Shown one piece after another: positions 1 to 8,603 of a stretch of 64,000 bases of DNA. The notes beneath the pieces are model-generated. The model searched no databases. It saw only the letters and a list, made by a program, of their open reading frames with translations, and was not told the origin of the DNA. The translations under genes were made by a program, and so were the position numbers. The DNA comes from Sulfitobacter maritimus. Its GTDB lineage: Bacteria; Pseudomonadota; Alphaproteobacteria; Rhodobacterales; Rhodobacteraceae. The stretch's first letter is position 1. Each line of letters begins with the position of its first letter. The stretch covers positions 128,540-192,539 of the forward strand of contig NZ_JABVBB010000037.1 of the NCBI RefSeq assembly GCF_013346665.1, given 5' to 3'.

Positions 1-359
1 GCGTTCACATCGCGGCGATGGGCGAAGCGCTGGCCTTCGGCGCATCCCAAGGGCTGACGCCTGCGCAGGTGGTTGATGTGGTCTCGGTCTCTGCCGGGAC
101 GTCGTGGATGTTTGAAAACCGCGCGCCTCATGTTGTAGAAGGCAACTATACGCCAAAGTCTAAGCTAGACATCTGGCTCAAAGACCTCGGTATCGTGACA
201 GATATCGCTGCATCCGCAGACTTGCCGGTGCCGGTCTCCTCCAACGCGCTGGAACAATTTCGCGCCGCGTCAGAAGCAGGCTTGGGCGATGAGGACGACG
301 CTGCCATCGCCAAATACTTCGCCCGCGCAGGCGGTGTTTCTTTGCCGGGAGATCGCTGA
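1..359 (+). CDS. ltnD: L-threonate dehydrogenase, C-terminal part
   Basis: The gene enters from the left edge; the open frame runs from base 3 to the TGA at 357-359, so only about 118 C-terminal residues are visible and the NAD-binding Rossmann half lies outside. The visible part matches the all-helical C-terminal domain of the beta-hydroxyacid dehydrogenase family, with the stretches GTSWMFENR and SKLDIWLKDLGIV that are typical of LtnD (YgbJ-like) enzymes. LtnD oxidises L-threonate to 2-oxo-tetronate in the cytoplasm. The stop overlaps the start of otnK by one base (TGATG), and otnC and otnI follow, which complete the pathway and support the substrate call. A D-erythronate dehydrogenase is the main alternative. 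Confidence 0.8.
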   Translation, partial: VHIAAMGEALAFGASQGLTPAQVVDVVSVSAGTSWMFENRAPHVVEGNYTPKSKLDIWLKDLGIVTDIAASADLPVPVSSNALEQFRAASEAGLGDEDDAAIAKYFARAGGVSLPGDR

Positions 360-1603
360 TGTTGCTGGGCTGTATCGGGGACGACTTCACCGGGTCCAGC
401 GACTTGGCCAATACCTTGGCCAAGGGCGGCATGCGCACGGTTCAATACAGCGGCGTGCCGGACCATCCGGCGGATGCCGACGTGCAGGCAGGTGTGGTCG
501 CGCTCAAGACACGATCCATCCCCGCAGCGGATGCAGTAGCGCAATCGCTCAAGGCGCTCGACTGGTTGCGGGCGCAGGGGTGTGAGCAGATTTATTTCAA
601 ATACTGCTCGACCTTCGACAGCACGGCACAAGGCAACATCGGCCCTGTCGCCGAAGCCTTGGCCGATGCCTTGGATGCGCGCGCTGTGATCGTTTGTCCG
701 GCTTTTCCGGGAACGGGGCGGTCGATCTATCAGGGGCATTTGTTCGTAAACGATGTCTTGCTGAACGAAAGCGGGATGCAGAACCACCCGCTAACACCAA
801 TGACCGACCCTGACATCAGACGGGTTTTGCAAGCGCAATCAACTGGCCCTGTGGGCCATGTCGGGGCAGCTACGGTGCTATCAGGGGCATCTGCCATTCG
901 CGCCCGGCTTGACCAAGAGGCCGACGATGGCAAGCGGTTGATCGTTGTCGACGCATTGCAAGATGCAGACCTCATTGAGATCGGCCGCGCGGCCAAGGGG
1001 CTCAAACTCGTCACCGGGGGATCGGGCGCTGCCCTTGGCTTGCCTGCGAATTTTGACATCACGGCGCATGACCGGGCGCCATGGGCGGGGGCGAACGGAA
1101 AATGCGTCATCCTGTCGGGGTCTTGTTCCATCGCAACGCGGGGCCAGATCGCGCATCACAAGACGTCACACCCGTCGCTCGAAGTCAGCGCGGATATGCT
1201 GTTCGGGGCAGAGATCACCGCACAATCTGCTGCGGATTGGGCAATGCGTAGCGAAGGGTTGCCGCTGATATACAGTTCTGCCGATCCAGACCGGGTGGTC
1301 GCCGCACAAGACAAATACGGGCGCGAGGAAAGCGCCGAAAAATTCGAACAGTTCTTTGCCGAAGTCGCCCGGATTGTGACAGCAAACGGGGTCGGAAAAT
1401 TGCTGACCGCGGGGGGGGAGACTTCGGGCGCTGTGGTCGAAGGGCTGGCTCTCACCCAACTTGAGATCGGGCCGGAGATTGATCCGGGTGTGCCTGCGTT
1501 GCGGGCCGGCGGGGGCCTCGTCTTGGCGTTGAAGTCAGGCAACTTCGGCAGCGTCGATTATTTCGAAAAAGCGGCCCGCATTCTGGATGGAACTTCACCA
1601 TGA
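359..1603 (+). CDS. otnK: 3-oxo-tetronate kinase
   Basis: A 414-residue member of the four-carbon acid sugar kinase family (DUF1537), normal length. The N-terminus LLGCIGDDFTGSSDLANTL is the family's substrate-binding start, and FKYCSTFDST near residue 80 is also characteristic. The C-terminal nucleotide-binding half carries LLTAGGETSGAV and the closing glycine-rich ALKSGNFG. It phosphorylates 3-oxo-tetronate to its 4-phosphate with ATP. It overlaps ltnD by one base and otnC by four (ATGA), so it is translated as part of one operon. OtnK rather than the related D-threonate kinase is preferred because OtnC and OtnI are adjacent. Confidence 0.9.
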   Translation: MLLGCIGDDFTGSSDLANTLAKGGMRTVQYSGVPDHPADADVQAGVVALKTRSIPAADAVAQSLKALDWLRAQGCEQIYFKYCSTFDSTAQGNIGPVAEALADALDARAVIVCPAFPGTGRSIYQGHLFVNDVLLNESGMQNHPLTPMTDPDIRRVLQAQSTGPVGHVGAATVLSGASAIRARLDQEADDGKRLIVVDALQDADLIEIGRAAKGLKLVTGGSGAALGLPANFDITAHDRAPWAGANGKCVILSGSCSIATRGQIAHHKTSHPSLEVSADMLFGAEITAQSAADWAMRSEGLPLIYSSADPDRVVAAQDKYGREESAEKFEQFFAEVARIVTANGVGKLLTAGGETSGAVVEGLALTQLEIGPEIDPGVPALRAGGGLVLALKSGNFGSVDYFEKAARILDGTSP

Positions 1604-2244
1604 CGACCGCACTGCGCGAACAGATATGTCTTTTGGCAAAGTCGATGTTTGACCGGGGTCTGACTGGAGGTAGCACGGGCAACATCTCTGCGAGGACCGA
1701 CGACGGAGGTCTTTTGGTCTCGCCCACAGGTACCAGTTTCGGCAGGCTGGACCCGGCGCGGCTGTCGCATTTCGATGCCAGCTGCAGGCTGGTGGACGGC
1801 GACCCGCCGACCAAGGAAATGCCCCTGCACACGGCCTTTTATGACACGCGCAGCGCGGCTGGTGCCGTTGTGCATCTGCATTCGTGCCATTCTGTTGCAT
1901 GGTCGATGATGCCAGATGTCGATCCCGACAACTTTCTGCCCCCCATGACGCCCTATGCGATTATGAAATTGGGCCGTGTCAAATTGCTGCCGTTCTATCG
2001 ACCCGGCGATCCTGCGATGGGGGAGGCCGTGCGCGGCCTGGCGGGCAAGAGGTCTGCAGTGATGCTAGCCAATCATGGCCCCGTGGTTGCTGGCAAGGAC
2101 ATAGAGGCCGCCTGCAACGCCATAGAAGAGCTTGAAGACACGGCGCGCCTTGCGATGATGATGCACGGCATCCCGGCCCGCATGTTGGACGCGACGCAGG
2201 TGCGCGATCTCGTGACGCATTTTGATATTGAGTGGGACGATTGA
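1600..2244 (+). CDS. otnC: 3-oxo-tetronate 4-phosphate decarboxylase
   Basis: A 214-residue class II aldolase/adducin-family protein. It shows the family signature GGSTGNISAR near residue 26, the acidic residue in PPTKEMPLHTAFY, the zinc-binding pair in VVHLHSCHS, and the later ANHGPVVAGKD loop with a third metal histidine. In this pathway the fold performs decarboxylation of 3-oxo-tetronate 4-phosphate to dihydroxyacetone phosphate and CO2, not an aldol cleavage. Start ATG at 1600 overlaps the otnK stop (ATGA); its own TGA at 2242-2244 overlaps the next ATG. L-fuculose-phosphate aldolase would be the generic label, but the neighbours argue for OtnC. Confidence 0.88.
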   Translation: MTTALREQICLLAKSMFDRGLTGGSTGNISARTDDGGLLVSPTGTSFGRLDPARLSHFDASCRLVDGDPPTKEMPLHTAFYDTRSAAGAVVHLHSCHSVAWSMMPDVDPDNFLPPMTPYAIMKLGRVKLLPFYRPGDPAMGEAVRGLAGKRSAVMLANHGPVVAGKDIEAACNAIEELEDTARLAMMMHGIPARMLDATQVRDLVTHFDIEWDD

Positions 2245-3011
2245 TGCAATTCTCCGCCAACTTGGGGTTCCTTTGGACAGAATTGCCCCTGCCAGAAGCA
2301 ATCCGCGCGGCAAAAGCCGCTGGGTTCGATGCTGTCGAATGTCATTGGCCCTATGAGGTCGATAGCGCAGAGGTCAAAGCGGCTCTGGGCGAGACCGGGC
2401 TGACCATGCTTGGGCTCAACACCTCACGCGGCGACGTCGCTGCGGGCGACAACGGGTTGTCCGCCCTGCCAGACCGCACCGCCGAAGCCCGCGCCGCGAT
2501 TGATCAAGCCATAGCCTATGCCCAAGACATTAATGCGCGAAATATCCATGTCATGGCCGGATTTTCGCAGGGTGCGGAGGCGCATGGGGTCTTTGTCGAA
2601 AATCTAAAATACGCCTGTGCTCGCGCGGCGCCCTTGGGCATCTCTATCTTGATCGAACCGCTCAACCACTATGACGCGCCTGGATATTTCCTGCAAACCA
2701 CGGAGCAAGCGGCCGCGCTCATCGCCGAGGTCGGCGCGTCAAACCTCAGGCTTATGTTTGATTGCTACCACGTGCAATTGATGGAGGGCGATCTCAGCAA
2801 CAAGCTGAGACAGTTGCAAACACAGATCGGCCATATCCAATTCGCCAGCGTTCCGGATCGGGGAGCGCCAGACCACGGCGAGATCAACTTTGACTATGTC
2901 TTTCGGGTGATTAAGGGGTTGGGTTTCGCCATGCCGCTTGGTGCGGAGTATAAGCCCCAAGGTGCTACTTGTGAGACGTTGCGCTGGTTGAAGAAAGCGC
3001 AGCAGATCTAG
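2244..3011 (+). CDS. otnI: 2-oxo-tetronate isomerase
   Basis: A 255-residue TIM-barrel protein of the hydroxypyruvate isomerase (Hyi) family. ATG 2244 is chosen because it overlaps the otnC stop (TGATG) and gives the usual N-terminus MQFSANLGFLW; an upstream GTG at 2232 would only add four residues. Metal and substrate motifs are visible: a catalytic-type glutamate in ILIEPLNHYD, the metal ligands in LMFDCYHVQ and HIQFASVPDR, and a C-terminal glutamate in PLGAEYKPQG. It interconverts 2-oxo- and 3-oxo-tetronate between the LtnD and OtnK steps. With it the operon routes L-threonate to dihydroxyacetone phosphate. It is the last gene of the operon. Confidence 0.9.
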   Translation: MQFSANLGFLWTELPLPEAIRAAKAAGFDAVECHWPYEVDSAEVKAALGETGLTMLGLNTSRGDVAAGDNGLSALPDRTAEARAAIDQAIAYAQDINARNIHVMAGFSQGAEAHGVFVENLKYACARAAPLGISILIEPLNHYDAPGYFLQTTEQAAALIAEVGASNLRLMFDCYHVQLMEGDLSNKLRQLQTQIGHIQFASVPDRGAPDHGEINFDYVFRVIKGLGFAMPLGAEYKPQGATCETLRWLKKAQQI

Positions 3012-3591
3012 CAGCGTGGATAGTGCTGCTCGCATGGCGATCGGGTTTCAGGTCGAAATTTCGCATTTAAAACGCTCAGGCGTGACGGCGTGATCTTCCT
3101 ACGCGGCAGAAGGGGCCGCTTTGCGTTCCGGTAAACCGGCGTTATGACCGGAGCTGAGGCTGTAGATCACTATCGGAGGAAAGTGTTGGCTGGGATGGTA
3201 GGAATCCTTGCATATCGTTGTTTTCAAGGGGCTTTTTCTCAAACTAAACTAGGACGAAAGGTGAAGCGGTTTGAATATGGGTGACTGAAACTGCTGACAT
3301 TGCTAATGCCCGCCGCCACGATCAGTCTCGTACGGCGGCGGACTTCTACTGTGCCTAACCACATGGTCCACGGTAACAGTCGCGGCTACGATCAGCTGGC
3401 TTTGAAGCACTAGAACTCGGAAGCTTAGACGAAGTATGCGACCTATGGGGACGCATGCGAAGCCTCCCTTTACGTCGGAGCCGGTGGGGTTTCCCACGCG
3501 AACCCTCTGCCTTTTTCAGCGTACGCTGCCTTAGCGCCTCATTAGCACCTGCCTTCGATGCTGCATCTCTCAGTGTTTACAGGAGGCCGCG
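3012..3591. other. Gene-free stretch at the left end of the polysaccharide block
   Basis: About 580 bases without a convincing gene. It is visibly less GC-rich than the flanking coding DNA, and short open frames in it (for example a minus-strand 64-codon frame at 3303-3497) resemble no family I know. Its main content is an 18-base copy of the 3' end of tRNA-Gln at 3186-3203. A strong ribosome binding site AGGAGG for the next gene closes it at about 3579-3585. Confidence 0.6.
3186..3203 (+). repeat. Direct repeat of tRNA-Gln 3' end (candidate att site)
   Basis: TTGGCTGGGATGGTAGGA here is identical, in the same orientation, to 17982-17999, where it forms the last 17 bases of the minus-strand tRNA-Gln gene (CCA end, acceptor 3' strand, T-stem 3' strand) plus one flanking base. 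A lone tRNA 3' end with no tRNA body is the usual product of integrase-mediated insertion into a tRNA gene. Identity stops exactly at the T-loop side. Confidence 0.65.
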
Positions 3592-3861
3592 ATGCCCATT
3601 CTCGACATTTTCCAAAATCACCATGATGGACTGACCGGTCCTATCAGCGGCGGCTTTGATATCTCGCCTCATGATGGGGCTGACCTTGTGCAGATGACGC
3701 GCGGCGTGATGGTGGCCTCTGGGGGTGATCTGGCGGTAATCCTCAGGAATGGGGATGCGCTCACCCTGCCGGGCCTTGCACCGGGCGTGATCTATCCGAT
3801 CCGCGTCTCAAGGGTGCTTTCCACAGGGACAACGGCAACAGGCATCAAGGGGTTAATCTGA
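3592..3861 (+). CDS. ghsA: GTA/phage head-spike base protein (GhsA-like)
   Basis: An 89-residue protein that looks like the spike base protein family typified by R. capsulatus RCAP_rcc01079. It opens MPILDIFQNHHDGLTGPISGG and ends in short beta strands with VIYPIRVSRVLSTGTTA. In R. capsulatus, GhsA with GhsB forms spikes on the head of the gene transfer agent that bind the recipient's capsular polysaccharide. The start is well set by AGGAGG seven bases upstream of ATG 3592. The stop overlaps the ghsB start by one base. There are no GTA structural genes in this window, so if the product is part of a GTA it acts in trans. Confidence 0.75.
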   Translation: MPILDIFQNHHDGLTGPISGGFDISPHDGADLVQMTRGVMVASGGDLAVILRNGDALTLPGLAPGVIYPIRVSRVLSTGTTATGIKGLI

Positions 3862-5204
3862 TGTTGGGCGTCGGCTTGCAGGTGTTTGCGCCATACCGTA
3901 ACCGGGTACCTATCGCTTTTCCGGCGGGGTTTAACTGGGATCGGACCCGCTTTGATTTCGATATTGAGCAGGTCGGCGGGATCTACCGCGCAGATGTGGC
4001 GCCGCGGGATTTGGTTGACCCCGCGATTTGGAACGGCGCGGCTTTCCATGTTGATGGCGTGACTGGAGATGATGGCAACAGTGGCTTGGGCGCGACGGAT
4101 GGTGACTTTGCCAATGCCAAGCGGACCATTCACGCGGCCTTTGTGGCGGGCAATGCAACCGGTGCGGCCTACCGTGTTTTGGTGAAGCCCGGCACCTATG
4201 CCGAGGCGGCCTTTACCCGCAACGGAAAGGATGAACCAAACCAACCGGTCGCCGTGATCGGCTGGGGCGGCGCGGTGCGCTATCGCGCGGGGCCATTTTC
4301 GGTGGTCTGGAGCGATGCGGGCGGGACATTTACGGCGAGTGAGAGCTCCGTCCGACGGGTGTTTCGCTGCGACGTGCTAACCGAAGAGGGGCTTTATACC
4401 GAGTTGACTGAGGCCGCCGATGTGGCCAGTTGCAGCGCGACGGTGAACACCTGGGTGCATGACGGCACCCTGCTGCATGTCAACGTGGGCGGCACGCCGG
4501 GCGCCGAGGATATTGCGGTGATCCGGTCTTTTCACGGTGCGCGTTTCATGACCCATGACAAGGATTTCTACCTTGAGAATATCCATTGCGAGGGCGGGAT
4601 CAGCGGGGCGTTGCATTTTGACGCGGTAGCTGCGCGCAACATCGTCGGGGTCAACTGTTCCTTCCGTTATTCGGCTCCGTCGAGCCCAACAGCCTTGCAG
4701 GATGCGGCGCGCGTGCGGCGGACCGATGGGCTGGTGGCCTTTTTTGAGTGCGACGCTTCGGGCGGGGCCAAGGACGGCTGGTCATTCCATGAGGACGGTA
4801 CCGCGGGGATGCATGTGCTGTTGCAGGGCTGCACGGGTTGGGGAAATGGGTTCAGTACGGCGACGTCTTGCAATGGGTTCACCAGCCATGACGGGGTGCG
4901 GGCGATCCTGTTGGGGGGCGCATTTGGCCTGTCGCGGAACGGGACCGAGGTGCATGTGATCCAATCGACGGAGACCTGGGCGGCGGGGTGTCGGGCGGTG
5001 GCGCGGGATATTGATGGCACCTCGGTTGCGTTCAAATGCTCGAACGGCGCGCTAATGTGGTTGCAGGAATGTTCCGGCGATGCAGCGGGGCAAGCGGAAA
5101 ACTATGCTTTGCAGGCGAACGCGGGCACAGTATTCACGCGCGGTTTTGTGGCTTTGTCGGGCGGGGTGGATGTGGCCTCTGGCGGCTCTGTAACGCCATT
5201 TTGA
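3861..5204 (+). CDS. ghsB: GTA/phage head-spike fibre, parallel beta-helix (GhsB-like)
   Basis: A 447-residue protein of the right-handed beta-helix type. The N-terminal 60 residues (VFAPYRNRVPIAFPAGFNWD) look like the capsid/base attachment part, followed by WNGAAFHVDGVTGDDGNSGLG, a motif common at the head of phage tailspike pectate-lyase-like domains. Repeating short strands, Asn/Cys ladders and Gly turns run to residue 440, ending SGGVDVASGGSVTPF. Family knowledge: GhsB binds capsular polysaccharide on recipient cells. It is coupled to ghsA by a one-base overlap. Its last 103 bases are overlapped by the 3' end of the convergent glycosyltransferase gene. A free-living phage tailspike is the alternative. 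Confidence 0.7.
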   Translation: MLGVGLQVFAPYRNRVPIAFPAGFNWDRTRFDFDIEQVGGIYRADVAPRDLVDPAIWNGAAFHVDGVTGDDGNSGLGATDGDFANAKRTIHAAFVAGNATGAAYRVLVKPGTYAEAAFTRNGKDEPNQPVAVIGWGGAVRYRAGPFSVVWSDAGGTFTASESSVRRVFRCDVLTEEGLYTELTEAADVASCSATVNTWVHDGTLLHVNVGGTPGAEDIAVIRSFHGARFMTHDKDFYLENIHCEGGISGALHFDAVAARNIVGVNCSFRYSAPSSPTALQDAARVRRTDGLVAFFECDASGGAKDGWSFHEDGTAGMHVLLQGCTGWGNGFSTATSCNGFTSHDGVRAILLGGAFGLSRNGTEVHVIQSTETWAAGCRAVARDIDGTSVAFKCSNGALMWLQECSGDAAGQAENYALQANAGTVFTRGFVALSGGVDVASGGSVTPF

Positions 5205-6274
5205 GCCAGTCTTTGAGCCAGTTCTTTCCAATCCGGTACGACCTCGGGGGCGCGTCTCCAAGTTTCGCAACGCTCCAGCGCGTTGGGACTATTGTACCCG
5301 ATAATCGAGGGCAAGGTCGGGTGGCAGAGCCGATCTGGCCCGAGGGTCGGCAGCCCATGGTGGCGGTAGAGCAAGATGCGATTGGAGTTGGTCGACTGAT
5401 ACTCAACGCCCGGTTCATCGCGATAGGGGGCCAGGCCGATGTCGGCGTGGGCGATATGGGCCAGGGTGGTGTTGAAATCCTGCTCTCCATGCCACGCGAT
5501 ATTGCGCCGCGCGGGCGGCGTTTGGCGCAAACGACCGAGGACGTGGATTTGCCAGTTTGGGCGCAGGTCGGCCAAACGGATGAGAGCGGGGATATCCAGT
5601 AGCGTGGTGCCAGCGCAGACGGCAATGGGGCCGGGACGAGGCCTGGGATAAGGGTCATCCGTGCTGACCCTTATGTCTTGATGGGGGATGCCGATGGGGT
5701 CGATCGTGACATTCGCATGGTCTGCAAAACGCGCGGCGATATGGGGGCTGGCCGTGCTGATGCGGGTGAACGGGCGGTGATCCCGCTCGGAGCGAAGGAG
5801 GATATCCGGGGCGTTTAGCAGGCGGATGTCGTCTGAGACGCGGTAAATGCGGGCGGCCTGTGGGGCCTGTTCGGCGAGCAACGGCCCGAGCAGGACCGGC
5901 GGGCCGCTTTCGCATATGACGAGATCAGCACGCGACAGCGGCACGCGGAGGAGGCGGCTCCAGTGGTTGGTGAAGAGCTTGAAGGCAGGTTCTAGGAGCC
6001 TGTTGAGCGGGGCGCTTCGCGTCTTGACCGGGTGAATGGGCGGTAGGCTGTAGATCGACGTGAACTGCGGATCGTGGTGGTGAATGCCGTAATGCGGTGG
6101 GCTGTCGAGCGCGGTCAGGCGGACGTCACCAAACACTTTAGACAACCAGCTATAGCCGACCGTTACATGGGTCATGCGCCAGCCTTCGGCGCGGAGATGA
6201 TGGGAAACCCAAAGCATGCTCGGGCGGCGTTTCTGAAAGGGGAAATGACCTGTCAGGAGAACCACGCGCTTCAA
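5102..6274 (-). CDS. Glycosyltransferase, GT-B fold (GumK-like)
   Basis: About 390 residues. The start is placed at TTG 6274, which overlaps the stop of the upstream flippase gene (TTGA) and has AAGGA seven bases before it; it gives KRVVLLTGHFPFQKRRPS, a typical GT-B N-terminus. The C-terminal domain has AVCAGTTLLDIP, WQIHVLGRL and ADIGLAPYRDEPG, followed by STNSNRILLYRHHGLPTLGP, reminiscent of glucuronosyltransferases of the GumK type. It would add a sugar to the lipid-linked repeat unit on the cytoplasmic face. The last 34 codons run antisense through the end of ghsB, so the tail is probably not conserved. Donor sugar unknown. Confidence 0.75.
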   Translation of the reverse strand: MKRVVLLTGHFPFQKRRPSMLWVSHHLRAEGWRMTHVTVGYSWLSKVFGDVRLTALDSPPHYGIHHHDPQFTSIYSLPPIHPVKTRSAPLNRLLEPAFKLFTNHWSRLLRVPLSRADLVICESGPPVLLGPLLAEQAPQAARIYRVSDDIRLLNAPDILLRSERDHRPFTRISTASPHIAARFADHANVTIDPIGIPHQDIRVSTDDPYPRPRPGPIAVCAGTTLLDIPALIRLADLRPNWQIHVLGRLRQTPPARRNIAWHGEQDFNTTLAHIAHADIGLAPYRDEPGVEYQSTNSNRILLYRHHGLPTLGPDRLCHPTLPSIIGYNSPNALERCETWRRAPEVVPDWKELAQRLAQNGVTEPPEATSTPPDKATKPRVNTVPAFACKA

Positions 6275-7593
6275 GTCACTATCCTTCGGTAGGGGATCAG
6301 CAGGAGCCCGCCGTAGAGAGCGCTTCCAAGGGTGAGTTGGACCGGGACGGGCAAGGGTGGGAGCAGGGCAAAGAGCGCGGCAACCGTAGCAGCGGCGCAG
6401 AGGGGCGCGATGAGGGGGGAAAGGGCTGCGAGCGAGAGGCCAAGGCGCGGCAGGGCGCGGGGGAGGAGCCATAGGGCGGTTAAGAGCGCCGCGAGGCTGA
6501 TGGCGGCGGAGAGAGCGGTCGGGGATTGCCCGAAGGGGGTGAGGGCGCAGGTTAGGCCCACGAGAAGCAGCGCGCGGTGGAGCATCAGGCGGGTGTGGCC
6601 AGCAGCGATGAGGGCTTGATTGATCGGCATGAGCAGGGCCGATAGCAGACCAAACCCTGCGAGGGCGGTAAGGATCGGTATGGCCGCCTCTGCTGGGGAG
6701 GGGCCGATGAGCAGGGGCAGAGTGTGAGGGGCGGCAAGGAGGGTTGCGCTCCAGACCCAGAGGGAGAACGCGGCGGTGAGGCGGAGGTGGTCGGGCAGGG
6801 CGGCTGCTCTTTGGCGAACCGAGAGCCGGCGCAACTGGGGGAGGGCGAGGAAACGCAGAGGCGAGAGGGTCAGCGCTTCAATGAGACTGAGCATCCGGGC
6901 CGCGATTTGGAAAGCGCCGGCTGCAGGGAGGCCGAAGATGAGGGCGGTGAGGAGTTGCATGAGCGGGAAAAGGGCGGTGTTAAGGAGATCTCGGGCAGCG
7001 ATTTCTATCACCAACCCGCTCAATAATCTCTGATACTGCCAGTTGGGACGGCTTTTCGGGCGCCATGCGGCCGAGTGCCATGACAGAGCCGTGGTTAGGG
7101 CAGCGTGACAGAGGGTGAAGCCCACCAATGCCCATGCGCCGCTCTCATTTGATAACAGCCAAAGGGCAAGGGATGCGGCGAGGGACTGGCTTATCATGGT
7201 GCGCAACGCGAGGGCGCGGAGGTGGAGGCGCTTGCGGAGGATGCCTTCGGAGACCGCACTGATGCCGTGGAGGAGGGGGACGGCGCTAAGGGCGATGAGC
7301 AGCGGGGCGTTGAAGACGAAGCCTATGCCCGCGAAGCAGCACGTCAGGGCCGTGCCGCTGCCGAGTGACAGGGCAAAGAGGGCGTCTTGGCGCAGTTGGC
7401 GGGGGGCGAGGATGATCACGCTTTCACCGATCCCGGCTTTGTGTAGTCCTTGGGTGAGACGGATGGGGGCGTAGGCGGTGGCGAAAGCGCCGATCTCGGC
7501 CAAGGTGAGGAAACGCGCGGCGATGAGGAAGAGGCCCGCGTTGATGCCGACGCGGGACCATTGCAGGGCGAAAGACCAAAACCGTGGGCTCAT
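6271..7593 (-). CDS. Polysaccharide flippase, Wzx-like (MOP superfamily)
   Basis: 440 residues, almost entirely hydrophobic with roughly 12 to 14 membrane segments. It begins MSPRFWSFALQWSRVGINAG, with the helix-1 pattern of PST-type Wzx exporters. ATG 7593 is chosen over longer upstream alternatives because it overlaps the stop of the acyltransferase gene (ATGA). It would flip undecaprenyl-linked oligosaccharide across the inner membrane. Long runs of Leu/Ala and a few Arg between helices match the family. It is coupled downstream to the glycosyltransferase by a TTGA overlap. Member of the five-gene run 10649 to 5102. Confidence 0.8.
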   Translation of the reverse strand: MSPRFWSFALQWSRVGINAGLFLIAARFLTLAEIGAFATAYAPIRLTQGLHKAGIGESVIILAPRQLRQDALFALSLGSGTALTCCFAGIGFVFNAPLLIALSAVPLLHGISAVSEGILRKRLHLRALALRTMISQSLAASLALWLLSNESGAWALVGFTLCHAALTTALSWHSAAWRPKSRPNWQYQRLLSGLVIEIAARDLLNTALFPLMQLLTALIFGLPAAGAFQIAARMLSLIEALTLSPLRFLALPQLRRLSVRQRAAALPDHLRLTAAFSLWVWSATLLAAPHTLPLLIGPSPAEAAIPILTALAGFGLLSALLMPINQALIAAGHTRLMLHRALLLVGLTCALTPFGQSPTALSAAISLAALLTALWLLPRALPRLGLSLAALSPLIAPLCAAATVAALFALLPPLPVPVQLTLGSALYGGLLLIPYRRIVT

Positions 7594-8603
7594 GCGGGGA
7601 CGACCTTTTGGGATTGGCGGCTGCGCAAAAATGGGCGCTCTAAGAACAGATGGGTGAGGGTCCCAAGGCAGAGCGCAAAGAAGCAGGTCATGACGACATA
7701 GGCCCACGCGCCAAGTGGCGTTGCGGGGAGCAGCGGCAGGAGCAAAAGGGTCGCCGCGCGCAGGGCGAAGCGGTGCGATAGGTAGAAGGCGTAGGAAGCA
7801 TCTCCGAGCAACTGTCCGGGGACTGCGCACTTGGGGCAGAAAAGCGTGGCTGCTGCGACGATCAGGGCGGCGGGGAGGCCGGCGGCGAGGAAGCGGGGCA
7901 GGGGCAGCGGATCAAGCACAACGAGGAGCGCGAAGCCGAAAGCTAGGGTCAGCGTGCAGAGGATCGGGTTGGGGCATGTCTTTCCGCTTTGCCAAAGGCG
8001 GGCGAGGGCGATGCCGAAGAGGAATTCGAGGATCAGGGGGTTTGTCCAAAAGACGACTTGCGGGAGGTGAAACTCGACCGTCAGCCCGAGCGTGGCGAGG
8101 ACGAGTAGCAGGCCCGAAACTGTCACGAGCGGACGACGCAGCGCGAGGCAGAGGGCCATCACTGCATAGAAGAAGATTTCGTAATTGAGCGTCCAGCCCA
8201 GCGACAGCACGGGCGCGATGCGGCCATCGGGGCGGGCGTGGGGGAAAAAAGCGTAGGAACTGACAATCTGCACAAAATCGAGCGGGGTGTCTTTGACAGC
8301 GCCGGGAAGCAGCAGCAAGGCCGCGACCATGAGCGTGGTGAAGAAGTAGTAGAGTGGTGCGACGCGCAGCAAGCGCCGCCAGAGGAAAGATCGGGGGCGG
8401 CCAAGGTAACGCTGCGCGGAAAGGGTGATGACGAAACCGGAAACGACGAAGAAGATATCAACGCCTCGGGTCCACGGAACGGCGTCTCCGGGCAGGGGGA
8501 GGGCGAAGTAGTGTTCGGCCTCGGCCAAGACATGGCCGATCAACACCATTACGGCGGCGAGCCCGCGGAGGGCCTGGAGGCCAGGGAGTTTAGACGCCTT
8601 CAT
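7590..8603 (-). CDS. Acyltransferase 3 family membrane protein
   Basis: 337 residues of the acyltransferase-3 (OafA/NodX) fold: N-terminal LQALRGLAAVMVLIGHV carries the conserved Arg and His, then VDIFFVVSGFVITLSA, and about ten membrane segments. Such enzymes transfer acetyl or other short acyl groups to surface sugars from the cytoplasmic side. The start at 8603 overlaps the upstream polymerase gene by 14 bases, and the stop overlaps the flippase start (ATGA). The position inside a Wzx/Wzy gene run makes O-acylation of the exported polysaccharide the likely role. No SGNH domain is attached. Confidence 0.88.
   Translation of the reverse strand: MKASKLPGLQALRGLAAVMVLIGHVLAEAEHYFALPLPGDAVPWTRGVDIFFVVSGFVITLSAQRYLGRPRSFLWRRLLRVAPLYYFFTTLMVAALLLLPGAVKDTPLDFVQIVSSYAFFPHARPDGRIAPVLSLGWTLNYEIFFYAVMALCLALRRPLVTVSGLLLVLATLGLTVEFHLPQVVFWTNPLILEFLFGIALARLWQSGKTCPNPILCTLTLAFGFALLVVLDPLPLPRFLAAGLPAALIVAAATLFCPKCAVPGQLLGDASYAFYLSHRFALRAATLLLLPLLPATPLGAWAYVVMTCFFALCLGTLTHLFLERPFLRSRQSQKVVPA

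Noticed and set aside
3095..3125. Possible terminator after otnI (GCGGC / GCCGC then TTT)
   Set aside because: Stem of only five pairs; not better than chance in this GC-rich DNA.
3303..3497. Small minus-strand frame at the left end of the island
   Set aside because: No ribosome site or similarity, in low-GC DNA; treated as non-coding.
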